Shown one piece after another: positions 46,780 through 56,599 of a stretch of DNA of 64,000 bases. Both the position numbers and the translations under genes were made by a program. Below the pieces are notes generated by a model. That model ran no database searches. It was not told where the DNA came from and saw only the letters and a list, made by a program, of their open reading frames with translations. Source of the stretch: Desmodus rotundus (lineage: Eukaryota > Chordata > Mammalia > Chiroptera > Phyllostomidae); assembly GCF_022682495.2 (NCBI RefSeq), contig NC_071390.1, forward strand, positions 168,417,220 to 168,481,219, in the 5' to 3' direction. Positions within the stretch are counted from its first letter, which is position 1. Every line of letters begins with the position of its first letter.

Positions 46780-47530
46780 GGGAAGGTCTTTATCTGCCTT
46801 TTGATTCTAAATGATATCTTTGTTGGGTAGAGCAATCTTGGCTATAGGTCCCTGGTTTTCATGACTTTGAATATTTCTTGCGAGTCCCTTCTAGCCTACA
46901 AAGTTTCTTTTCAGAAATCAGCTGACAGTCTTATGGGAACTCCTTTATAGGTAATCATCTGCTTTTCTCTTGCTGCTTTTAAGAGTCTATCTTTAACTTT
47001 TGGCATTTTAATTATGATGTGTCTTAGAGTGGGCCTCTTTGTATCTATCTTGATTGGGACTGTATGTGCTTCCTTGACTTGCATGTCTATTTTCTTCAAC
47101 AAATTGGGGAAGTTTTCTTTCATTATTTTTTCAAATAGATTTCCATTTTATTGCTCTTTATCTTCTTCTGGCACCCCATATGATGTAAATGTTGGAATGC
47201 TTGAAGTTGTCCCAGAGGCTACTTACACTATCCTCATTTTTTTGGCTTCTTTTTTCTTGTTGTTCTGATTGGTTGATTTTTACTTTCTTATGTTCCAAAT
47301 CATTGATTTGATTCTTGGCTTTATTCACTCTATTATCATTTCCCTGTAAATTATTCTTTATTTGAATTAGTGTATCCTTTGTTTCCTACTTGATCTTTTT
47401 TTATGCTGTTGAGGTCCTCACTAAGTTCATTGAGCATCCTTATAGTCAGTGTTTTGAACTCTGCATCTGATAGATTGCTTATTTCCATTTTGTTTAGTTC
47501 TTTTTCTGGAGTGTTGATCCATTCTTTCAT
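46780..47530 (-). pseudogene. LINE ORF1 pseudogene in the inverted HAL1-like element
   Basis: Minus-strand ORF1 starting at the ATG at 47530 (MKEWINTPEKELNKMEISNL, then SDAEFKTL as in the 19.8-kb copy). It has several stops and frameshifts. The longest intact piece, 46911-47123, covers the end of the coiled coil and the RRM (LRHIIIKMPKVKDRLLKAAR ... GVPIRLSADF). The C-terminal domain is cut by the inversion point, and its last codons lie separately on the plus strand at about 48755-48791. Confidence 0.78.
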
Positions 47531-47558
47531 TTGGGCTGCAGCCTCCTTGTATTTGTTT

Positions 47559-48128
47559 CTATGTATTAGTTAGAGTTGCTTTGACTCCATGTGTTGTAGT
47601 GTGGCCTAATGTAGTAGGTGTCCTGTAGGGTCCAGTGGCACAGCCTCTCCTATCACCCAAGCTGGGTACTTGAGGTGTGTCCTTCATGTGGGTTGCGTAC
47701 ACCCTCCTCTTATAGCTGAGTTTTGGTTGCTGTTGGCAGATTAATGGGAGGGATTTACCCAGGTCAGTTAGCTGCAAGGATTGGCTATGACCACTGATCA
47801 CCAACTTCTGCACTCCGTGGAGGATCAGCTTTGTGGGGGCCGGGTGATGGTGCTCCATCTTGGTCTGTAGCTCTCCACTGGGTATGCAGGTTGTGGGGTT
47901 TCCTAGGTGGTGCAGGCTAAGGTCAGCCCCTACCTGTGTTTTGCCTCGGACCACTGTGCCTGAACTATAGAGCAATCTGAGATGGTGGCTGATTGTGTTG
48001 GGCTTGGAGATTCCCAGGTGAAGCCAAGCTATAAATTTAGGCTGGTTGCTACTAGTGTTGTGCCTGGGGCCACTTAGCAAGATGTACAAGGTTGGGGTGG
48101 TGGTGGTGGGAGGGGACTGGGGACTCAC
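47559..48128 (-). other. 189-codon open frame in the HAL1-like 5' UTR
   Basis: Longest open frame in the window. It lies in the element's sense orientation and ends about 30 bases before the ORF1 ATG. The product is Pro/Thr/His/Leu-rich and low in charge clustering (SPQSPPTTTTPTLY at the start), with no domain, signal peptide or membrane segment. GC-rich 5' UTR sequence can stay open by chance, so I do not call it a gene. An upstream leader ORF or a relic of one is the alternative. Confidence 0.35.
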
Positions 48129-49199
48129 TGAGGCCAGCTGTTGCTTGTTTGAAAGGAGTTAGAAAGTTGTGAAGCTTAAACCAAGACCAGCCATCCATGT
48201 GGAAAAGCTACTGTTAACAGCTGTAAGTTGGATTAGATGGAGCCTCAGGGGATCTCCAGGGCCAGGGCAAGCAGTGTTGATACAGTTGATACAGGTTGAT
48301 ACAGTCTCAGATATGGTACTTGCCTGCTAGTTTTGTGGCTGTGCGTGCTTTTCTATCTAGGAGAAAGCTCTCATCTAGGTGTTGCCTGGATGCCAGACAC
48401 TTCAGTTCCTCCCTGTATGTCACTGGTGCCTTTCAAGCAGCAACCCTGGTACTGGAGGTCAGAGGGCATGAGTCTAAACTTTTATTTGAATTCTTCAAGA
48501 GGAACTGTTTGGGATGCCAGAAGTTTTTCAGCTGACTCAATCCTGCTGGTTTTTGTAGCCAGAAGTTACAGGGACTTATTTGCCTGGCACGTGGGGGTGG
48601 GGAGTGGGGGTGGGGAGGAGCTGGTATGGAGCTGGGACTCCTTGCTCCCAAGATATCCCTCCTGAATTTTTACCCACTGCGCGTATATGTGGGATCAGCC
48701 CATTCCACTCCTCCTATCAATCTTGATGAATGTGGTTTCTTTAATTCTGTATCAAACCATTATTATATGAAATGTTAAAAGGACTTATTTAAGAAAAGAA
48801 GATGAAAACTATGAACAATAAAGTAGCAATAATACACACCTGAAAACAATTGAATCTGAAAAACAAACTAAGCACACAAAAAGAACAGAGATAGAATCAT
48901 TGATATGGAGAGCATTTTGATGGTTGCCAGATGGGAGGAGGGTGTAGGAAAATGATGAAGAGGTGAAGGGATTAAGAAGTACAAATAGGTAGGTGAATAG
49001 CCATGGGTATGTAAAGTATAGTATAGGAAATGGGATAGCCAAAGAATTTATATGTATGACCCATGGGCATGAACAATGGTGTGGGAATTGCCTGCGGGCG
49101 TGGGGGGTGCAGAGTGGAGAGGGACAAAAAGGAAAAAAATTGGGACAACTCTAATAACATAATCAACAAAATATAATAATAAGAAACAAGAAATTAAGT

Positions 49200-50190
49200 A
49201 AGTAAATAAATAAATAATAAATGTTAGACATAAAATCCCAATAATAAACAGAGTGAATAAAATGGATAAAATATTTGTAAAAACAAATGAACATTGACTA
49301 TTTAAAACAACAATAATATTTTTGGCTTATATACATAGAGTTAAAGTATATGACAGCATTTGTTCATAAATTAGGAAGGGAGAAAGTAAAATTAAAATAT
49401 TTTAAAGCATTTGTATTTTTCTGGAAGTTGTAAAAGTACTAACTTATATTACACTGCATTAAGGCAGGAATTCATGTTATAATGTTAAGTAAAAACACTA
49501 AAATAATAGCAAAAATTTTATTTATCTATATGTGTCTTTATATCTATAAAAATGTGTGTGTGTATAATAAATAATCTCTAATGAACAATTGAATAACATA
49601 AATATTTATAAGAAAGAGAGAAATCAGAACAAACATCAAACAAATAGTATGTTGGTAGATATAAACCCAATATATGTATACATACATGAAATATAAAGAG
49701 AAATGAAAGAATTTTATGGCCAAATAATCAGAAAGATGAAATAATTGTAAAATCACATGTCCCAATCAGCTGCTTTAAAAAATAAAATAAAGTAACTAAC
49801 CTCACTAAGGAGAAATATACAAATCTACATCACAGTGAGAATTTTAACAGACCTCTCTTATTAATTGAGAACAACTAGAGAAAATACATTAACAAATAGA
49901 CAAAAGTATACTTGGCCTAATGAAAAAATACAAAACACTGAGCTTAAGAATTTCAGTATATACTTTGATTAAAATAAAAAAAATGTTAGACAATACTTTG
50001 CTTTTTAACTACACATAGAACATTTATCAAAATTTACTATATGCTGGGCCATAATTATTTAGTATATATTGGGCCATATAAAAATGTCAAAAATTTGAAA
50101 ACTTAAGGAAATATGCTGTGACCAAAGTGTAATTAAACTAGAAAACAATTACCAAAAATATAATTTAAAAATTTTCACATATCTAGGAAA
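49200..50190 (+). repeat. Old L1 ORF2 relic, AT-rich
   Basis: From about 49930 the sense phrases 'tagaacatttatcaaaattt', 'atgctgggccataattattt', 'ctgtgaccaaagtgtaatta' and 'aactagaaaacaattaccaa' match the ORF2 endonuclease/RT linker of old L1. 49200-49920 is AT-rich and less certain. Confidence 0.55.
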
Positions 50191-50244
50191 TGAAATAAAT
50201 TAGTGTCTGTTGCCTTAGTCTAATAATTTAATTTTATCAGTGAT

Positions 50245-50630
50245 AATGGTAGCAATCATTGAGTGCTTTCTATGAGCCACATAATGTTTAAGTTTAGAAA
50301 ATATATTTGATATCTATTAGTAAAATTAACCATTCTGGGGAGGAAAACAATGAGATAATCATGATAAATAATGGTTAACATTTAGTTAGCACTTAACATT
50401 GCCTGGCATCATGCCAAGAAATATTTTTTATAAGCATTATGTCATCTATGCATCTAAGCATTAATGCATTAAGCATTAATTTTAAAAAATAAATGTAATA
50501 GAAACATTACCACCTATAGTTTTCAGATAAAAAATCTAATGTTTAAATTAATGACTTGCCAAGAATAATGTTATCTGGGAGTGGCCTGGTTGGTGTCAGA
50601 AGACAAGCCCCATGATTTCCAATTTCACAT
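50245..50630 (-). repeat. MIR SINE pieces, antisense
   Basis: A short piece (50245-50330: gcaatcattgagtgctttct) and a longer one (50365-50630: taacatttagttagcactta, cctggcatcatgccaagaaa, cagataaaaaatctaatgtt) in reversed MIR order. Confidence 0.65.
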
Positions 50631-51714
50631 TAATACATCGGCTATTACTACTCTTTCTTTTTAAATGGGTAGTAAGTAAACTTTAAAATTCATTCTCATT
50701 TGTTTAAAATAAAAATTCATTTAAAATAAAATGTAGAAATAACAAGCGTTATAAATAATCTATTTTAAGCTAAAACAAACATTATATTTAAAAGCAAATC
50801 AGTAGAAGTAGTCACACCAAAGTCAACATGGGGAAATTTTGTTATGATCTCACGCCCCCCTCAACACACTCCAGAGTTGAACATTGTGCATGGAGGGCTT
50901 TCTGATACACTTAATCACAACATGAAATGTGTTATGAATACTGAACATTTAAGGCAACTGTCATTGTTTATAGACATTATGAATAATACCTCTAAAATAA
51001 GAAATCAAGTAAACAATTATTTTAATTAATAGGTGTATTCATAATGTGAACACTGTAAGATATTAAAAAGAAAAAGAGCCTTCTATGTATCAACGTTAAC
51101 CAGGTAGAAAATATATGGAAGACAAAATATCTCATTCAAATAGTAGGAGACAGCATGAGCACTTAAGTATAATGAGAAATGTATGGTGCCCTTATGAGGA
51201 TATTAACACAAAATTGAATGAAGGACATGAAGAGATGATTAAATGAAGAATATGTCATTCTGAATTCACATATATGTGTGTGTGTGTGTTTGTGTATTTA
51301 GTGCCAATCAAAACCATAATAGAATTATTTTGAAAAACTGTGTGTGAAATTCATTTAGAAAAGAAAACATTCACAACTAGTTAAAATAAAGTTTGAAAAG
51401 GAAGAAGAACAAAAATGAATTTATGTATCAGATATTGAAATAGATGCTAAAGCTGCAACAACTACGTATTTTCTATCGCAGGATTAAGCAATATGTTATT
51501 AAATTCTAATACATTGGAGACATCAGAAAAAGACAAATACATGTGCTAATTTAAACTATAATAAAAGTGAAAATGACAATGAATGATGCTGAATAACTGC
51601 CTGATTCTTCAGAATAAAGTTGATCCCTAACTGACCCCCCATATAAAAATTAAAACCAGTCGTTTTTATTTTGAAACTACCTGCATTCCTTGACTTGGGG
51701 CTCCTGGCCAGCCA
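50631..51714. other. No recognised feature apart from a short (TG)n
   Basis: AT-rich. A short (TG)n at about 51276-51295. Nothing else I recognise. Confidence 0.4.
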
Positions 51715-51995
51715 CCTCTGCTTCCGTCACCACATGTCCTTCTCTGACCCTAAGCCTAAGTCCAGCCTCCAGCCTCCAGCCTCCAGCCTCCTGCCTGCAG
51801 CCTCCCTCTTTCACTCATAAGGAATTTTGTAATTACACTGCCTCACCTAAATAACCCATGATGATCCTCCCATCTCAAGATCCTTAACTGAAGCACCTGA
51901 AAAGTCTCTATAGTATAGAAGGCAGTGTGTTCACATGTTCTGAGGATTAATATATGGACATTTTTGCCGGGAGGAAAACAGTATTCTGCTTACCA
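51715..51995 (-). mobile_element. MLT1-type MaLR LTR fragment, antisense
   Basis: Reverse complement of the LTR 5' half: 'aaggaattttgtaattacac', 'tcccatctcaagatccttaa', 'gttcacatgttctgaggatt', 'aatatatggacatttttgcc', 'cagtattctgcttaccac'. The 3' half of the LTR is missing. Confidence 0.78.
51762..51805 (+). repeat. (CCAGCCT)n heptanucleotide minisatellite
   Basis: Five to six CCAGCCT/CTGCCTG units in tandem inside the MLT1-type LTR, in its CT-rich segment. Confidence 0.88.
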
Positions 51996-53770
51996 CATCT
52001 CTTTTTATGGAAATCAGGAGGGGAAAGTGGACAAGATGGGCTCTTCTCAAAATTCCCCAGGTTTTTGTTCTGTTTGCCTATTGAGCTCAGCCCTCACCAA
52101 TTGAAGACATGGCTGGATGGCTGCTGGACAGGTGATTGAGTTTGGCCTCTCTCAGCATTACTCTGCAATCCCCTCACTTTCTGAGAAGCTGTTCCTCCAA
52201 TGACAACCAGAACTTTTGGGGGTTTTGCCCTTGGACCAGCTGTGAGCACTTCAGACTGTCCTTATAAAAGTATAAAATGGGTCAGAATTATATACTATAT
52301 AATTAACTCAGGGTCGATCTTTAACCAGAGTTGAAAATTCACTTCCCATTCTACTTTACACCCCATCCTTTGACCAGTCACATTGTTCAACAGAGCATAT
52401 TCTGAACTCATTGGCCATTGGATGACAGCAGTTGAGATACTCCAACAGTAATATACACGAGGAAGGTATAATAGTACAGCAACCAAACCAGAATTATCTC
52501 AGCTTCAATTTAAACCCACCTCATTAATAAATTTATAAGAAAAATAAAACAATGAATATAAACCCCTTGCAAGTTAAAGACCAAAATAATAATGTCAAAA
52601 CCCTAATTCTCTTTCCCTGTGTGGGTTAAGTTCAAAGAATTTGTTGTCCACAGTTTCATATTCGGTCTGGTCTCAGCCAGAGATATTTTCAATTGCTGGT
52701 GCCACTGAGGTTTCAGCAGCAGCTGTAACCTGGACTGTCTTTCAAAAGGATCTGTGTACTTTCTACAGTTTCTCAGACGATGTGTTAACTTATTTCCAAG
52801 GCTCTGATGTTTCTAACCTTTTAAAGATTACAGGGAGTTAATGGGACACATGAGATTTTCCCAGCACTGGCCCCACACCATCACTTTGGAGAATGAGCCA
52901 ATCCTCTTCCTCAAGGGCAGTATCCCAGGCAAAAACATGTTCCAAGATCCCAGACTTGTGTTGCCAAAGACTGTAGCAAAGAATCAGTGACACTGGGGTA
53001 AGGGCGATAGATGGAGAAAAACTCAGTGTTCGCATTGCAGAATTACTGAAGGCTGCTTAGTTGTCTTTTTCCTGAAATGCACCATCCGTAAACTTAAACT
53101 CGTATTGGAGAAACCTCTGAGAAAAAGATTAATTTTAGCTCTGCCAATTTCCCCTATCTATGATGGGCATGGACTCTATACATGTCTACAACGTGTACCT
53201 TCTCCCAGAGAATGTCATCTTCCTGTTTTGTTCCTCTTTCAAAATCCAGCCTTTTGCATTGTTGAAAGCCTCAGTCTCTGGGACTTACTTAAGGTATCTT
53301 TCTTCTCATCCAGCCTATTCAAAATCTCTCAACTTCCATTTCTTGTACTTACTGTTTTACATGAGCATTTCTATGATATTCTGACCGCACTCTTTCTTCA
53401 CGAGCAGACCTATCCTGTCTTGTTTTCATCATTTCTTGCTAAGGAATTGTGTTGGTATAACATTCCTGCCTCTCAGGGGAGTTTTCTTCTTTTTAAGTAA
53501 TTTACCAGGTTAGAGCCAATATGAGACCTTCTTATGTGGTGTGACTCTTGAGTTTATAAACACCAAACATCTCCTTCTTTGACGATTCTTTCTTCCTGAC
53601 GGGGGACAGCGTTGCCCAAGGGCGTCTCTTTCTCCATGTTGTCTTTTTGCTACTAATGACCCAAAAAGCTCTAGAGTTTCAACCCCAAAGTTTTGCAAAT
53701 TTATTTTTGCTCAGACTTCCCATTTATGCTCTAATATGTAATTTCAGTTTTATCAGACTTTTGGTTTCTT
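51996..53770. other. No recognised feature
   Basis: Unassigned. Plus-strand frames of 131 codons (53105-53500) and 74 codons (53160-53384) overlap and are hydrophobic/Phe-rich in a CT-rich strand, with no domain. Confidence 0.35.
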
Positions 53771-53774
53771 ACTA

Positions 53775-55030
53775 TCAACTTAAATTTAACATGCCCAAAA
53801 TGTAAATAATTTTTGCCCCTCTCCTACCAGCAAACTGGTGCCCAAATGAATTCCACAGCATCTTCACATGATGACGCTACACTTCTGTTACTCGACCTTG
53901 ACATTTCAGGATCCTGTTTGACTGCTCTTGATCTATGCAAAACCTATTCATCCTTTTAAGCCCACTTCAGCTTATATGAGTATATCTTCCAAAGGTCTTT
54001 TCCCCTAGCGGAAGATATATGGGTGTGTGTATATCATATGCACACATAATGCATACACATTAAGTTAAATATGTATATGTATGCATATATTTATTTATGT
54101 TTGTGCATATAAGTGAGAGAAAGAGAGAGAGATTCTGAGTGAACTCCTAATTTTTTTTCTCATTCTATCTTCTAATTTGTCCTAGTGCTTTCCAACAATA
54201 ACATTATTTTCTCCTTTGTGGACACATGTACCCCATCATTTTTCAAAGCCAGCAGTTACATCTATGCTGTTGTATCTTCTTAATCTTCTCTAGGTCTTTT
54301 TTCATTGGGTATCTCCTCTATTTCACAGATTGTATTTTTTATTAAATCAGGAAATATATTCCATTTCAAACTTAATTCTCTATTCTATTTTGGGTAATGA
54401 TATCACCATTGACAGAATTCCTCAAACCAAGAGCCAAGAAATTATCTTTGTGGCCTTCAATTTTACCACTCATATCCAAGTAGTTGTGAGGCCCTACTTC
54501 TAAGTAACTTTCCAATATATATCTCTTTACTACCCTAGTTCAACTCTTCTTACTCATATGGATTATTTCAAGTTACCCAACCACTAGTCCTGACCTCAGG
54601 AACTCCCCTATACTTCAATTAATTCCTCACACTACTGACAGATTTATTATTCCAAAATAAAACCATGATCATGTTGCATCACTTCCTTGCTTAAAATATT
54701 TCAGTGACTCCCTAGCTTACTGGCTGAAGCCCAAATTCCTTGTGGTGACAGGCAGGAACCTTGAAGATCTGATGCTACCCTCATCTCATGCCACTTTCTC
54801 CCATGCTCCAATCAAATGTGCTCTCTCAATAAGAATATTTTTCTCTGTGCACTTTTATGGATACTGTTGTCTCTGCACCTAAATGGTGCCTAAGTATGAA
54901 TCAGCTTTTTTCCATCCCTTCTCAGCCAAGATCTGCAAAATTTAAAAAAAATCAATTTTACCTTCTTTAGCCCCCTAGGAAGTATTAGGCATTATCCCTT
55001 CCAGACTCCTATTTTTTTTTGAAGAGTTAT
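53775..55030 (+). repeat. L2 LINE, long relic
   Basis: Sense L2: 'ttaaatttaacatgcccaaa', 'ttcaggatcctgtttgactg', 'atcatgttgcatcacttcct', 'agtgactccctagcttactg', 'gatgctaccctcatctcatg', 'gccactttctcccatgctcc'. Interrupted by a microsatellite at 54020-54145 and other DNA. Over 1 kb, and decayed. Confidence 0.7.
54020..54145 (+). repeat. (TATG)n/(GA)n mixed microsatellite
   Basis: TATATGGGTGTGTGTATATC, TATGTATATGTATGCATATA and then GAGAGAAAGAGAGAGA. Confidence 0.85.
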
Positions 55031-55109
55031 TACTTATTACATGGAAACATAATTATTGTATTATTTTGATAATTACTTATGCATCTGCTCTCAATATTTA
55101 GTCCTTCCT

Positions 55110-55530
55110 ATGTTTAGAATGAAATACAAATGTCTTTTAATGTTCCATGAGGACTTGACCTTGCCTTTGGCTACATTCCTGACTTCATTTCCTTTCACCT
55201 CCTTTCCAATGGACTCAGCTCGTGTTTCTGTGCACTCACCATTGGCCCCCTTCCTGTTTCTGTGCACATTCCCCTATTTTGTCTTTTGTACTTGCTGTTT
55301 CTTTGCCTCTTGTCCTGCTCCCCAGATATTTGTATCACTGGTGTCTTCCTTCCACCCAGGTTTCCGCTCATGCATGGTTTCCCTCCGAAGGTTGTTTTTT
55401 GCTGAGTATGAAGTTTAGGATGACCTGTGCCTCATATTGCCTGGGCATCTTGTATTACATCCACCATAATAATACATTCCCAGCCTGCCTTCTAAATTAT
55501 AATCCCTTGACTTGTCCGTAAGGGTATGTG
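55110..55530 (+). repeat. L2 LINE, second fragment
   Basis: 'ttaatgttccatgaggactt', 'gtacttgctgtttctttgcc', 'tcctgctccccagatatttg', 'catattgcctgggcatcttg' repeat L2 segments already passed in 53775-55030, so this is a separate copy or a duplicated part. The 120- and 99-codon frames here are L2 shadows. Confidence 0.65.
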
Positions 55531-55534
55531 TGTA

Positions 55535-56347
55535 ACTTGTTGATCATGCTGTAAGCATTCTGGCACTTGCAAAGCATGGCTGGTATTGAAGTTTTCTTTT
55601 GAAAATAATACTAGAGCCAAGTTTTGGTTTGAAGGTCAAGATTAACTATGGATTAACATAAACTCAGAAGAGTGTTTTGGAATATTTGAGTACTGTTAAT
55701 AAGGATAGCATGTAATGTAACAGGATGTTTATCTTATTGTATAAACAAACATACCTCAAAGCAATTCAGAAACTATACACATTATTTTTTTTTTAATTCC
55801 ACAGTGTGGGCAGTAGCTTTATATGCTACATAATTTATATGATATACATAACCAAGTTGAGTTTTGCAGCAGATGGTGGATAAGCACTACTGTGTTCTTA
55901 TAGATTTTATACAAAAATGAGTTTTACCATCAAGAGTAGCTTTTAGTTTGGATTATCAAATATATACCTTGGACCTAAAAATCCATGGGATCTTTAGTGT
56001 GAGGCTGGATGTTGGCTTGTACTGACCAGCATACTGAGTGTGTAACTGGGGATCATTCCTACATTTGTTTAGAATAGAGAGATGTTACCATTACACACCG
56101 TCATCAGCATGCTCCTTCACAGTTAAAGAGAATTACTCCTAAACAGTGAGCCCAAAACAGCAAGCAATAAATGGAGAGAAAGGGTGAAAGGATCCTGAAT
56201 GTTTTGAATAAGAGGTCTCAAGACCAGAGGAGGAAAAAGGAAGTAGAATGGGAAGGTAGAGTACATGGCAGTGGCGAAGGGAAAAATCTCCAGCTACACA
56301 CAAAGTTTGTCTCATGCAGTTTTTTCTAAGTGTTTAAAATCTAATAT
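55535..56347. other. No recognised feature
   Basis: Unassigned; no frame of note. Confidence 0.4.
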
Positions 56348-56594
56348 GCTTGTTTCTTTGCAAACAGGAGGATGCTATATTAAAAAAGCTGGAGCCACAG
56401 TATGCAGCCCATAAAAGACGCACAGTTGAAACTTGCACATGTATCCAACATGGTGACTTGAGCACTGAAAAGCAGATCAAGACAGTTCATGGGAATGGAA
56501 GGAAGTGCTTCCTTCTCCAAACCAAAATTTTTCAGTCATAACCAAGCGGCTGAGACACACACAGGCATCACCAATGACCCTTCCAGACAATAAA
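56348..56594 (+). other. Possible 3'-terminal exon: splice acceptor, open frame, stop, AATAAA
   Basis: A good acceptor-like sequence (CTTGTTTCTTTGCAAACAG, 56349-56367) is followed by an open stretch reading EDAILKKLEPQYAAHKRRTV and on to ...LLQTKIFQS, ending TAA at 56541. AATAAA lies at 56589-56594. No ATG lies in the frame, as expected of an internal-start exon. I recognise no domain. Each element could occur by chance in 64 kb; the combination is only suggestive. An lncRNA exon is as likely as a coding one. Confidence 0.2.
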
Positions 56595-56599
56595 GAAAA

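Larger units (their letters stand above)
46778..49195 (+). mobile_element. HAL1-like retrotransposon with its 5' part inverted
   Basis: 46778-48750 is antisense. From left to right it runs from late ORF1 (ggtctttatctgccttttga) back through ORF1 to its ATG (47530) and then a 5' UTR of ~1.2 kb. 48751-49195 is sense, picking up at the end of ORF1 (ttattatatgaaatgttaaa) and passing at once into the HAL1 3' UTR (tatgtatgacccatgggcat, gacaactctaataacataat), with no ORF2. About 40 bp of late ORF1 is missing at the junction. At ~2.4 kb it is close to complete. A possible loose duplication (AGTAAATGAATA / AGTAAATAAATA) flanks it. Confidence 0.8.

Noticed and set aside
48296..48665. 79- and 110-codon plus-strand frames
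   Set aside because: Antisense to the HAL1-like 5' UTR and in two overlapping frames; no evidence of a gene.
53105..53500. 131-codon plus-strand open frame
   Set aside because: Phe/Leu/Ser-rich translation of a CT-rich strand; another frame overlaps it, with no start context or domain.
55056..55521. 120- and 99-codon plus-strand frames
   Set aside because: Shadows of L2 sequence; neither matches the L2 protein frame.
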